Source: Deinococcus cellulosilyticus NBRC 106333 = KACC 11606
GTDB taxonomy: Bacteria; Deinococcota; Deinococci; Deinococcales; Deinococcaceae
Assembly (NCBI RefSeq): GCF_007990775.1
Contig: NZ_BJXB01000043.1
Location: 1-30,717, forward strand
DNA: 30,717 nt
Direction: 5' to 3'
The notes below the pieces were generated by a model. It was not told where the DNA came from. It was given only the letters and a program-made list of their open reading frames with translations, and did not search any database. Both the position numbers and the translations under genes were made by a program. How positions within the stretch are numbered: the stretch's first letter is position 1; the number at the start of each line of letters is the position of its first letter. Positions 7,891 to 15,459 of this stretch are shown piece after piece.

Positions 7891-8127
7891 TCAGTCCTTC
7901 CAGACCACCGTGATTTTCTCTGCGCCGAGTTCTTGCAGCAGGCGGTCAATGTAACCGGTGAGCACGCCACGGCTGCCACTGAGGTACTGGTGGGCGTTCT
8001 GGGCTGGGGTTTTGCTTTCCGGGTTCACCTGGCGGCCCACCCGTTCGAGGGTGAGGTTCTGGCTTTTGATGCGTTCTTTGATCTGGTCGAGCAGGTGTTG
8101 CTCCAGAGGTGAGAGGTTTTTCTCCAT
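7891..8127 (-). CDS. Small Cro/CI-like helix-turn-helix protein (copy 1)
   Basis: This 78-aa protein aligns along its length with the product at 28538-28774. Shared features are 'LLDQI..RI', a QN-rich helix, a SKTPAQ/SKNPGQ segment, a QYLSG/QYLQG turn and a closing 'LLQELGA..ITV.W' (LLKVLQALGA..ITIHW). The helix pattern fits a Cro/CI (XRE) HTH with little else attached, as in antitoxins and phage-type repressors. TATGCT (minus strand, 8139-8134) lies exactly 6 nt before the ATG, so the mRNA is probably leaderless. It is divergent from 8192, with a 12-bp inverted repeat between. That position suggests it represses both itself and the facing operon. Confidence 0.7.
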   Translation of the reverse strand: MEKNLSPLEQHLLDQIKERIKSQNLTLERVGRQVNPESKTPAQNAHQYLSGSRGVLTGYIDRLLQELGAEKITVVWKD

Positions 8128-8133
8128 TCACAC

Positions 8134-8191
8134 AGCATAACATGTTTTAGCTCAAATTGATTTATAGCATGTTTTGAGCTAAAATGAGGGT
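8134..8191. promoter_or_regulatory. Divergent promoter region with inverted-repeat operator
   Basis: TTTTAGCTCAAA (8145-8156) and TTTGAGCTAAAA (8173-8184) are perfect 12-bp inverted repeats, each preceded by CATG or CATGT. For the plus-strand gene a TTGATT -35 (8157-8162), a 17-bp spacer and a TAAAAT -10 (8180-8185) end 6 nt before the ATG at 8192. The right repeat arm overlaps that -10, and the left arm lies just before the -35. On the minus strand TATGCT lies 6 nt before the ATG at 8127. The arrangement fits repression by the adjacent HTH protein. Confidence 0.7.
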
Positions 8192-8626
8192 ATGGAGAAA
8201 GACATGACCACAATGCATGCACAAGACATTGAACGCCTGATCCAAAACCTGACCCACACCGAAACAGGCCCACACACCGAGTTGCTTGCCCAGGCCAGAA
8301 AAGCCCTGGAGCACCAAAAGAAAACCCTGATCCACTGGGAAGCCCAGAGCTTCGAGATCCGCAGCCACCTCGGGCAGGTGCTGGGACCCGTGCTCGACCT
8401 GATCGCTCTCCACCCCGAAGCCTTCCACGGGATTTGCCAAACGGAATATGGCCTGACAGGTGAAGACGCCATGGAGCACCTGCTGCAGCTCAAAGCCTTT
8501 CAGATGGGAATTCCGGTGGAACACCTGGAAGACCCCACGAAAGCACAGCACACAAACACCCAGGCGAAACACCCAGAGGCACCGAAAGATGCTGAAGTGA
8601 AAATCCAGCAGGAAGGTGCAGGATGA
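8192..8626 (+). CDS. Unknown mostly helical protein
   Basis: The 144-aa product is not recognised. Residues about 1-110 appear helical (IERLIQNLTHTETGPHTELL, ARKALEHQKKTLIHWEA, HLGQVLGPVLDLIA). The last 30 residues are Lys/Glu/Gln/Pro-rich and probably disordered. It is the first gene of a two-gene operon under the HTH-repressor promoter and is probably leaderless. Its stop overlaps the next start (ATGA), so the two are translationally coupled. It could be the partner controlled by the small repressor, but no toxin motif is visible. Confidence 0.6.
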   Translation: MEKDMTTMHAQDIERLIQNLTHTETGPHTELLAQARKALEHQKKTLIHWEAQSFEIRSHLGQVLGPVLDLIALHPEAFHGICQTEYGLTGEDAMEHLLQLKAFQMGIPVEHLEDPTKAQHTNTQAKHPEAPKDAEVKIQQEGAG

Positions 8627-8895
8627 AAACCACCCCCATCAAACCTGCTGTCTCCCAGGACCCCGACCCGAAAGTGTGGGCCAGGAAGAACGGGCAGCGT
8701 TACACCCTCTCCGGCATCGTGCAGTTCGCCCGGTTCTGGGACATTAAACTCACCCGCAGGCACCCTGTCACGCTGGAACTGCAGGACATCGTATACCGGG
8801 ACATGGACAGCCACAGCAAATGGCTCTGGCTTGCCGTGATGCTCAACCGACACGGGATCCCGCATCACCTGGGTTACCAAGAGACCCACCCCTGA
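8623..8895 (+). CDS. Unknown 90-aa protein coupled to the preceding gene
   Basis: The ATG overlaps the stop codon of the gene at 8192-8626 (ATGA). The product has a basic N-terminal half (KVWARKNGQRYTLSGIVQFA) and a helical C-terminal half (SKWLWLAVMLNRHGIPHHLG). I recognise no family. Coupling suggests a partner of the preceding protein. Confidence 0.55.
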   Translation: MKTTPIKPAVSQDPDPKVWARKNGQRYTLSGIVQFARFWDIKLTRRHPVTLELQDIVYRDMDSHSKWLWLAVMLNRHGIPHHLGYQETHP

Positions 8896-8902
8896 CCGAG
8901 AA

Positions 8903-8927
8903 AACGCCTCCAGATGATGGAGGCGTT
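8903..8927. terminator. Hairpin between convergent genes
   Basis: AACGCCTCC (8903-8911) and GGAGGCGTT (8919-8927) form a perfect 9-bp stem with a 7-nt loop. Read on the minus strand it is followed by TTCTC, so it may terminate the minus-strand gene at 8995 or act in both directions. Confidence 0.6.
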
Positions 8928-8994
8928 CCTGCATGAGTTCCTGCAGTCGTCCCCAGATGATATCCCACTCTGGCGCAGACCAGATCTGCACTCA

Positions 8995-9636
8995 TCACAT
9001 TTTGCCTGCCTCAAGCCCCCTCAGGAGGGTGATCAGGGCCTCTCCCCCATGGATCAAGCCAAAGACCTGCGGTTTCTCCCACTCCACATCGAGCATGACG
9101 ATCTGCACGTTGTCGTTTTCATTCACCACCACTTGCACCTTCTGGCTGGACAGAGTTTCCAACACCCCTCTCAGTGCACCAAGAGCGTCCTGACGGAGAG
9201 CTTCTGGATGCAGGTGCACCATGAACCGTCCCACCCTGGTTTGCAGTTCCACAACCTCCAACGGGACTACTTCAGGGTAGATGTTCTGCAGGTTTGCAAC
9301 CGCCTGGGGATCGGTGGGCCACTGGTATTGATCTTCGTGCACCATCAGCAACCGAATCCCCTGAACGGGCAGGGGGGCCTCGAAGACCAGACGCGTGGGC
9401 TGATCTTCACTGAGGGGCTCATGGAACCACACCGTCCAGTGGGGTGAAGTCACTTGCCAGGGTGGACGGAAGGTGGGGTGGTGCTTCAGGGTCCAGCCTT
9501 TCTCTTCACAGATGCGTTGCCATCTGCTGGCTTTGCTGGTGCGCAACAGGGTCAATTGGGCCACGATGAGCACCACCCCGAGAAGCATCAGGCCAAAAAA
9601 GGCAGAGAGGAATTGCAGGGCCACAGTTTTATTCAT
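8995..9636 (-). CDS. Membrane-anchored protein of unknown function
   Basis: The 213-aa product has one N-terminal transmembrane helix (about residues 7-30, FLSAFFGLMLLGVVLIVAQL). A soluble alpha/beta region of about 180 residues follows. The segment 'WQRICEEKGWTLKHHPTFRPP' resembles DUF3137-like or PH-like membrane-associated regions only vaguely, and I would not assign it. No Shine-Dalgarno or clear -10 is seen near the ATG. It converges on the 8192-8895 operon. Confidence 0.6.
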   Translation of the reverse strand: MNKTVALQFLSAFFGLMLLGVVLIVAQLTLLRTSKASRWQRICEEKGWTLKHHPTFRPPWQVTSPHWTVWFHEPLSEDQPTRLVFEAPLPVQGIRLLMVHEDQYQWPTDPQAVANLQNIYPEVVPLEVVELQTRVGRFMVHLHPEALRQDALGALRGVLETLSSQKVQVVVNENDNVQIVMLDVEWEKPQVFGLIHGGEALITLLRGLEAGKM

Positions 9637-9836
9637 GGGATTTCAGTCGATGGATGTGAATGGGATTCACCAGGGTCATGGGTTGATCATGGCACACCTG
9701 GGGGGTCTGCCCAGTGGTTGCCAGCACACCTACAGCAAGAATAGGAGGGCACAGACTGTATCTGCAGGCCAGACCGGACAGGCAAAAGGTTTTCCCACTC
9801 TGTTTTCAAAGCCAGAGAATCCTTACGATAAGCACC

Positions 9837-10649
9837 ATGACGTTACAGAGCCTTTTTGCAAGCCTTGCCCCTTCCATCGTGCGCATCACCACCAAATCGG
9901 GGGCCACGGGCACGGGTTTCATGATCGGTGCTTACCTCGTCACCAACAACCACAACCTGAAAGCAGCCCGCCATAACGCCAGCATCATGCACCGCCTGGA
10001 AACCTACGATGCCCAGAATCAATCTCTCCAGCAGTGGTCTTGCAGCGGTCAAGAATTGCTGGATCAATTTGAAGTCGGATCGCCAGAAAATGACCATGAC
10101 TATGCTGTGATTAAACTTGAGCGAACCCCATTCACACCAGGCCCCCTACCGTTGGCGAGCGTTGATGTGCGGGTGGGTGACGATGTGTTTTTCCCTGGGT
10201 TTCACTTTGAGCATCCCAGGTTGGTGCTGCACACCGGACACATCTCCAGCATCTATCCGTCTGGTGTGGCCACCGTTTTGCAGCTTGATGCTTCGGTGAA
10301 CCATGGTGTCTCCGGCGCCCCACTGGTTCACCTGGCTTCCGGCAGCATTGTGGGCATCGTCAGCCGCAAAGGCACGGGGCTCACTGAAAAGATAGAAGAG
10401 TTGCAAAAGTTCATTGATTTCAACATCAGGTCCTTCCCAGGCATCCTGGAGACCCGTACACAAAACCATATGCAGGGCATGCCACAACATGATCCTCATA
10501 ACGAGCCCAGCAATTTCACCTTGATGGAATTGGCAGGGTTGTACACCAAAATGTCAGACCTTCTCCAGGAACTCAGGCGGTCTGCCAATGTGGGCATTGG
10601 TTACGCCCTTTGCATCAAAGCACTTAAAGATGAACCCCTCTGGGATTGA
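9837..10649 (+). CDS. Trypsin-like serine protease
   Basis: From the ATG at 9837 the product has 270 aa and a chymotrypsin/trypsin-like fold. 'GATGTGFMIGAYLVTNNHN' gives catalytic His39, 'NDHDYAVIKL' gives Asp88, and 'VNHGVSGAPLV' gives Ser159 in the GxSGxP context. No signal peptide or PDZ domain is present, so it probably works in the cytoplasm. The C-terminal 60 residues are helical (FTLMELAGLYTKMSDLLQEL). Stand-alone cytoplasmic proteases of this type occur as effectors or accessory proteins in bacterial conflict systems; that link is inference here. The start was chosen because TACGAT (9824-9829) ends 7 nt before it, matching other leaderless starts; a longer in-frame extension to 9714 has no support. 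Confidence 0.85.
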   Translation: MTLQSLFASLAPSIVRITTKSGATGTGFMIGAYLVTNNHNLKAARHNASIMHRLETYDAQNQSLQQWSCSGQELLDQFEVGSPENDHDYAVIKLERTPFTPGPLPLASVDVRVGDDVFFPGFHFEHPRLVLHTGHISSIYPSGVATVLQLDASVNHGVSGAPLVHLASGSIVGIVSRKGTGLTEKIEELQKFIDFNIRSFPGILETRTQNHMQGMPQHDPHNEPSNFTLMELAGLYTKMSDLLQELRRSANVGIGYALCIKALKDEPLWD

Positions 10650-10745
10650 CCATCCCCGCCTTTTCTTAGAGACAGGCATCGGCCACCTGACTTAAGCCAA
10701 AAAATCATGCCCCTCTACGTTTGAGACGCTATCCTGAAGTCACCC

Positions 10746-10821
10746 CATGGAGTAGCGCACGTGGCAGCGCGGGGCGTTTGGGACGCTCAGGTTGCAGGTT
10801 CGAGGTCTGCACCTCATACCA
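10746..10821 (+). tRNA. Degenerate tRNA-Pro(UGG)-like sequence
   Basis: The sequence can be folded as a tRNA. The D stem is GCGC/GCGC. The anticodon stem is GGGCG/CGCTC with loop TTTGGGA (anticodon TGG, Pro). The T stem is GCAGG/TCTGC with loop TTCGAGG. Then come seven acceptor bases, a discriminator A and an encoded CCA. The acceptor stem pairs poorly: CATGGAG does not match ACCTCAT, and only a one-base shift pairs five or six of seven. T-loop position 60 is G instead of a pyrimidine. A strong terminator follows. It may be a decayed or specialised plasmid tRNA, or the remnant of an integration site. Confidence 0.55.
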
Positions 10822-10824
10822 AAG

Positions 10825-10857
10825 AAGCGACCAGTTTCCATTGGTCGCTTTTCTCTT
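10825..10857 (+). terminator. Terminator after the tRNA-like sequence
   Basis: AAGCGACCA (10825-10833) and TGGTCGCTT (10842-10850) form a perfect 9-bp stem with an 8-nt loop, followed by TTCTCTT. Confidence 0.75.
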
Positions 10858-10880
10858 GGTCGTGTGCTGTACAACCCAAG

Positions 10881-11279
10881 CACCGATACCTTTGTGTGGT
10901 TTTCAGCTGCTCAAGTACCGATACCTTTGTGTGGTTTTTTGGGAGGGCAAAACCACACAGGTACCGATACCTTTGTGTGGTTTTTTGGGAACTCGGAAAT
11001 TGACCGTGCTGCACACCAGGGCTGATCCCCTGTTTTCCCTTCCTGCCACCGATACCTTTGTGTGGTTTTGCTCTGGATGCACCGATACCTTTGTGTGGTT
11101 TTCAGTCACTTTCCTACCGATACCTTTGTGTGGTTTTCAGAATCTGCTGTTTCAGACGTCTCAAACATAAAGTACCCGTACACAAACGCCATTCCGACAC
11201 CTTTGTGTGGTTCTTGCCTGTAAATACCGATACTTTTGTGTGGTTGAACGCTCAAATACCGATACCTTTGTGTGGTTTT
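10881..11279 (+). repeat. Iteron array of rep1: nine copies in three groups of three (candidate origin)
   Basis: Direct repeats of about 22 bp with core ACCGATACCTTTGTGTGG followed by T-runs start at 10881, 10916, 10962, 11047, 11080, 11115, 11192, 11225 and 11257. Steps within groups are 35/46, 33/35 and 33/32 bp; gaps between groups are 85 and 77 bp. Copies 7 and 8 each carry point changes. An inverted half copy (AAAACCACACAGGTA, from about 10950) faces copy 3 and makes a palindrome-like structure. The array ends about 100 bp before the rep1 start, with a T-rich, A+T-rich stretch between. This is the expected layout of an iteron-controlled plasmid origin. No DnaA box was recognised. Confidence 0.88.
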
Positions 11280-11337
11280 CAAGGAAATTCTCCGTCTGGC
11301 ACACAGCAGCTCACCCCTCTTGTTGTTGTTTTTCTTT

Positions 11338-11343
11338 TATAAT
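11338..11343 (+). promoter_or_regulatory. -10 element for rep1
   Basis: A perfect TATAAT lies 37 nt before the rep1 ATG, in A+T-rich DNA just after the last iteron. The TTGTTG upstream is too close (12 bp) to be a normal -35. Confidence 0.45.
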
Positions 11344-11380
11344 CTTTAAAGAAAAAACAACCACAGGCGGTAGAGGCCAG

Positions 11381-12778
11381 ATGCGAAAACAAACCCCAGA
11401 ATCTTATGAACGCAAAGATGAACGCAACCTGGCCCGGCTGGGCATCATCAGCATTCAGGCCCGGGTGGAACCCAGCACCGACACCGTGCGTTTCGTGTCC
11501 AATTTTGAAATTGACGGCAGGCCCTACAAGGTCGAATGCCTGGCCCCGGAAGGCAGGCCGCATGGCATTGACACCGATGTGATCCTGGCCATCCAGACGT
11601 TGTATGTGCGGCAGGGCTGCCCGGAAGACGGCTGGGTGCACACCACCGCTTACGAGCTGCGCGACCTCACCGGCTTGCCGGACAACGGGGAGAACTACAA
11701 CCGGGTGAGGAGCAGCCTGAACCGCCTGTGGTCCACGGGCTTCAAGGTGTCTGAGGGCATCACCGAAACATCAGGCAGAAAATGGAACGTCACCACCTTG
11801 CGTTACATCGATGACCTGCGGTACCGGGAGAGCGATGATGCCTTTGGCACCAGCCAGACCCTGGACAAGAAGCACAACCTGAGGATCAAGCTGGGTTTGC
11901 AGCTCGCGGAGAGCATCCGGTCCCGTTACACCAACGTGCTTGATGGCCGGATCCTGGTGCAATTGGAGCAGCCCCCAGCCAGGGCGCTTTACAGGCTGCT
12001 GGAAGCCCACCGGGGCACCAGCACTGCTGGGAAGCGCCTGATGCAGCTCACGGTGTCCCTGAGGGACTGGAAGGAGGCCTGCGGAATCAAGAGCGACCGA
12101 CCGGAAATCATCCGTCGCACCCTCTCCCCTGCTCACGATGAACTGCTGGCCGTGAACTACCTGCAGTCGGTGGAGGTGGAAGGGCGGGGCATGAAACAAC
12201 AGCTCACTTACATCTTTGCCCAGGACGACGCACCGGATCCTGCCCTCATTGAGATGCTGATCGGGGTGGGGTTCAGCAGGCAGCGGGCCACCGACACCGC
12301 CCAGCAGCACGGACCCAGGGTGGAAGAAGCGGTGACCTTTCTGCGCAGTCGCCTGAAAAGCGGGTACAAGGTGGCCAACCCAGCAGGACTCATCTTCGAT
12401 TACCTGCGCAACGAAGGCAAGTATGTGGCTCCTGCCGAGCTGGTCAGCGAACCCAGAGCGATTGACATCGTGAATGTGGCTCGGCAGGTGGCCCAGCAAG
12501 AAGAGGAACGCACCTTGCAGCAGGTGGAAAGCCAGCTGGAAGACCTGGATCAGAAGTCCCCTTTTGATCAATACCAGGAATTGAAGGCCAGCCTGAGCAT
12601 CCTCTTGAGCGCCTACCTGAGCAAAGTGGAATTGGAGAGGCTCAAAAAGGAATGCGAGTCTGGAGCCCTGCGGGCCCTGGAAGTGCAGCGGGCAGCCATT
12701 GCAGCACGGGCCAGCAAAACCCTCGACCAGTACGTGGCAGATTTGAGGAAGCAACTGGGCTTCGCCAGTGAAGCATGA
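11381..12778 (+). CDS. repA: Plasmid replication initiator protein (rep1)
   Basis: The 465-aa product belongs to the replication initiator protein A type found on Deinococcus plasmids. It shares with rep2 (17469-18839) the N-terminal 'R.NLARLGIISIQ..V' (MNVARLSLISMQRQV), 'HGIDTDV.LAI..LY...GCP.DG', 'NY..VR.SL.RL' and 'GMKQ' segments. These are expected to form the winged-helix DNA-binding region. It would bind the adjacent iterons and open the origin. The start at 11381 has a GGTAGAGG ribosome site; the open frame extends to 11207 but runs through iterons. Its stop overlaps the next start (ATGA at 12775), which couples an unknown protein to replication-initiator expression. Confidence 0.88.
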   Translation: MRKQTPESYERKDERNLARLGIISIQARVEPSTDTVRFVSNFEIDGRPYKVECLAPEGRPHGIDTDVILAIQTLYVRQGCPEDGWVHTTAYELRDLTGLPDNGENYNRVRSSLNRLWSTGFKVSEGITETSGRKWNVTTLRYIDDLRYRESDDAFGTSQTLDKKHNLRIKLGLQLAESIRSRYTNVLDGRILVQLEQPPARALYRLLEAHRGTSTAGKRLMQLTVSLRDWKEACGIKSDRPEIIRRTLSPAHDELLAVNYLQSVEVEGRGMKQQLTYIFAQDDAPDPALIEMLIGVGFSRQRATDTAQQHGPRVEEAVTFLRSRLKSGYKVANPAGLIFDYLRNEGKYVAPAELVSEPRAIDIVNVARQVAQQEEERTLQQVESQLEDLDQKSPFDQYQELKASLSILLSAYLSKVELERLKKECESGALRALEVQRAAIAARASKTLDQYVADLRKQLGFASEA

Positions 12779-13539
12779 TCCTGGATTGCAGCACCTCCCA
12801 AACCGCCCTGGAGAGCCTTGCAGGTATCTTTCAGGTGTCCGAGAAAGAATTGCGCACTTTCTTCGACACACTTCCTCCGGCCCAGTTGTATGACCACCGT
12901 GTTCCACCTCTGCTTCCCCCTGAAGACAAATTGTGGGTGGCCTTTCAGAAGAAGTTCCCCCAAAAACCCCACTGGACCGGCGTGCACTGGTTCCACCTCA
13001 CCCGCGTGTTCCCTGGCACCACATTTGAGGAAGGCATTCAGCCCCTGGGCGACAGACTTCATGTGTTGTGGGACCAGCTGGAACCCCTGGCGCTGCAGCA
13101 CATCACCGCCGCGAACTGGCAGGACTTCAAAAGGCACCTTGCCCCACACCACAACCATGACCTCTACAACTTGAAGATCAAAGATCGCCAACACTGGGGT
13201 CCTTATGCCCTGTTGGTCCGGGAGGTCGCATTTTCGCCCCGCACCCTGGGCAACCATGATTACCTGGCCACCCCGGAGATCATTGAGGACATCTGCGTGT
13301 GCTTTCATGAGCGGTTCGGGATGAATCTGCTGCCCCAGTACCAGCAGCACACCCAGCCGTGCATCGTGACCTTTGTGGGTCCTGCTGACCGAGAGGATGT
13401 GCTTCCCACAAGTCTGTTTTATGCCTACCAGTCCTACCACAACGAAGAACTGACCTGGCATGCCAACACCTGTTTCGATGGTGAAGGTCATCTCATTCCT
13501 GCAACTGCCATCCGGAACATCATGATTCTTGACCCATGA
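12775..13539 (+). CDS. Unknown protein, possibly ADP-ribosyltransferase-like
   Basis: The 254-aa product starts inside the rep1 stop codon (ATGA). Residues about 68-98 (TGVHWFHLTRVFPGTTFEEG, then IQPLGDRLHVLW) recall the 'hHxTr...f..IleeGI.PL' opening of ADP-ribosyltransferase-like folds such as DarT. This is a pattern resemblance only. Further conserved-looking segments are HNHDLYNLKIKDRQHWGPYA and CIVTFVGPADREDVLPTSLF. No transmembrane or signal sequence is present. A DUF4238 gene follows 49 nt later. The function is not established; it may be cargo co-expressed with the replication gene. Confidence 0.6.
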   Translation: MILDCSTSQTALESLAGIFQVSEKELRTFFDTLPPAQLYDHRVPPLLPPEDKLWVAFQKKFPQKPHWTGVHWFHLTRVFPGTTFEEGIQPLGDRLHVLWDQLEPLALQHITAANWQDFKRHLAPHHNHDLYNLKIKDRQHWGPYALLVREVAFSPRTLGNHDYLATPEIIEDICVCFHERFGMNLLPQYQQHTQPCIVTFVGPADREDVLPTSLFYAYQSYHNEELTWHANTCFDGEGHLIPATAIRNIMILDP

Positions 13540-13588
13540 AGGTCCATGCTGAAGCCCCTTCCCATCCAATGAGACATCAGGTGAAATC

Positions 13589-14407
13589 ATGTCAAATTCC
13601 AGAGACCATCACCATGTGCCCCGCTTTTACCTCAAGCATTTTCGTGACCCAAATGGTGAAATTCACCATTTCAACAAGGAAAATCGAGGCACTGGTGCCA
13701 AAGGACCAAAGGGGACGGGGTTTAAACCAGATTTTCACAGCATCAACTTTGGCCCGTATGAAAACGCACCAGACCACGGTTCGCTAGAAAATTACCTTAA
13801 CGTGGCCTATGAAAACGATCAGGCCAAAGTGCTGGTCGAGGTGCTGCGACATCTGGAAGGACCAGACGATCTCCCGGCGAAACACCGTTCCATGCTGGCT
13901 GAAATCACTGCATTGATGTTTTTGCGTAGCCCCAAGATCAAAGAGAGCTTTCGACCGTTTGCAGAGCAGGCTGAGAGCGAAGAACACACCACGCTGACAG
14001 CGGAAGCTTTTCAGCAGGCAGCCTTTCTTGACATGCTCAGCAGTGACGAGGTGCGAGAACTGAAAACACGCCTGCTGCTGCGTAGAATGCATGTGCTGAC
14101 CGCAGCAGCAGGGGCATTTTTCTGGTCCTCTGATGCGCCAGTGCTGTTGTATTTGGTGGATTCTCAGGGCCTCAAGCGCCTGGATCAAGAAGGCAAGTAT
14201 GGCCTGAACAAACCTGGGGCCACCCTTGCGTTGCCCCTTTCCCCAAAACACCTGCTGCTGTGGGTGAATGGACCTTCTGTTGCACACCAGCGGGAAACCT
14301 GCCCTGCTTCTTTTGTGGAGTCGGTCAATTGGGCTGAATTTCAGAACGCCACCCAGTACGTGTACGCCCATCAGCCTTTTGACACCAAAAAGTTCCCCTT
14401 TGTGTGA
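13589..14407 (+). CDS. DUF4238 protein
   Basis: The 272-aa product fits DUF4238. It opens with HHHVPRFYLKHF (residues 7-18), continues with a helical core, and has the late motifs 'FFWSSDAPVLL' and 'LALPLSPKHLLLW'. The biochemical role of DUF4238 is unknown; members are frequent in accessory and defence-rich regions. The ATG has a CAGGTGA ribosome site. It is probably in the same transcription unit as the gene ending at 13539. It converges on the DUF6615 gene with only 4 nt between stops. Confidence 0.82.
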   Translation: MSNSRDHHHVPRFYLKHFRDPNGEIHHFNKENRGTGAKGPKGTGFKPDFHSINFGPYENAPDHGSLENYLNVAYENDQAKVLVEVLRHLEGPDDLPAKHRSMLAEITALMFLRSPKIKESFRPFAEQAESEEHTTLTAEAFQQAAFLDMLSSDEVRELKTRLLLRRMHVLTAAAGAFFWSSDAPVLLYLVDSQGLKRLDQEGKYGLNKPGATLALPLSPKHLLLWVNGPSVAHQRETCPASFVESVNWAEFQNATQYVYAHQPFDTKKFPFV

Positions 14408-14411
14408 AGCC

Positions 14412-15266
14412 TCAGAAGGTCCAGTCCTCAATCTGCGATGAACGTTGGTCTGCATCCTGTTGGATGATCACCACATACTTGGGGTAGAGGCCCACTTCAC
14501 TTGCGAAGAACTCTGACAGCAAACCGCCTGGTTCGTCGATTGCATCGGGACCAGCATCCCTCAAGCGCTGAAGCAGGACATCCACCTGTTCCCTGGGGAT
14601 GGGCTTGACCAGTGGCAACCATAGCCTGAGGCGCATCCACAATATGCCCCAACGGTGTTCTGGCCTGAATTTGCAAGCTGGTTTTTTTACGAGGCCACAC
14701 AAGAAGAGGCACCGCCAGGGCACCGGGTTGATGGAGTGCTCGTGGATGGCTATGAACTCAGGCTTGAGGGTTTTGCTGTAGACCAGGTCCGCTGCATCAA
14801 TGGGCATCAGGGTGCATCCCAGCTGGGTGAGGTCCTTCTGTTTTCCACGCAGGCAATTCAGGTGATCTGCCTTGGCCTTGGGATGGTGGTTGTACAGGCA
14901 GTACAGGGGCAGGGCCCCATTGGCCAGAGCATAAGTGCGCAACAGGTGAATTTGTGGGGTTTTGGCTGCTCCGACCTCATGGATAAAACTTTTGTACCTG
15001 CCGTTCCGGGAGATTTTCTTGGCCTGGACTGCCACCCTGTGGTAAGAGCTTCCATCCTGAATCCACCACTCCCAATCTGCTCCATTCAGGGATTCTTCTG
15101 TTTTGTTGTAGGGCACCACCTGGATGGCTGGGTTTTTCATGCGTTTGAGTTGCAGCAGCAAGGTTTCGGTGAGGGTTTCTTCTCCCAGAGCAAAATCCAG
15201 TTCATGGGCTTCTTCGAGGGTCTGCCAGGCGTATCGGGCCAGCCGTTCAAAAGTCTTGTGTATCAT
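14412..15266 (-). CDS. DUF6615-type protein, candidate PD-(D/E)xK nuclease
   Basis: The 284-aa product matches what I know of DUF6615. It has EETLTETLLLQL (29-40), 'TEESLNGADWEWWIQDG' (56-72) and 'RVAVQAKKI' (77-85), followed by QIHLLRTYALANGALPLYCL. A conserved Glu, then Asp64 before a hydrophobic strand and the Q-x-K of VQAKK make a restriction-endonuclease-like (PD-(D/E)xK variant) core plausible. That is inference and has not been shown for the family, as far as I know. An AAGGAA ribosome site precedes the ATG. It could be a stand-alone nuclease. Confidence 0.7.
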   Translation of the reverse strand: MIHKTFERLARYAWQTLEEAHELDFALGEETLTETLLLQLKRMKNPAIQVVPYNKTEESLNGADWEWWIQDGSSYHRVAVQAKKISRNGRYKSFIHEVGAAKTPQIHLLRTYALANGALPLYCLYNHHPKAKADHLNCLRGKQKDLTQLGCTLMPIDAADLVYSKTLKPEFIAIHEHSINPVPWRCLFLCGLVKKPACKFRPEHRWGILWMRLRLWLPLVKPIPREQVDVLLQRLRDAGPDAIDEPGGLLSEFFASEVGLYPKYVVIIQQDADQRSSQIEDWTF

Positions 15267-15459
15267 GGTGTTCCTTGGATCTCAGTGAACCATGTATGAT
15301 TGTGGACATCGATGGGATTTTCATCCCGTTCACTGGATCAGAGACGCGGTTGTGTCATCACAACAACCACGATATACAAAATCATAAAACCAGACGATAT
15401 CAGGGTCAGCACCCGGCAAAACTGAAAGAGTCATTTCCAAAACCAGGGCCTTTCGTGAT
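15267..15459. other. Intergenic region
   Basis: It holds the upstream region of the DUF6615 gene and the 3' side of the next minus-strand gene. GTTGTG and CACAAC (15349-15364) make a short inverted repeat. No gene is seen. Confidence 0.4.

Noticed and set aside
10881..11279. CRISPR-like repeats
   Set aside because: The spacers are short and uneven (10-60 bp), the copies group in triplets, and a RepA gene follows directly. These are iterons.
11207..11380. Longer N-terminus for rep1
   Set aside because: The extension translates iterons and the promoter region. A good ribosome site precedes the ATG at 11381.
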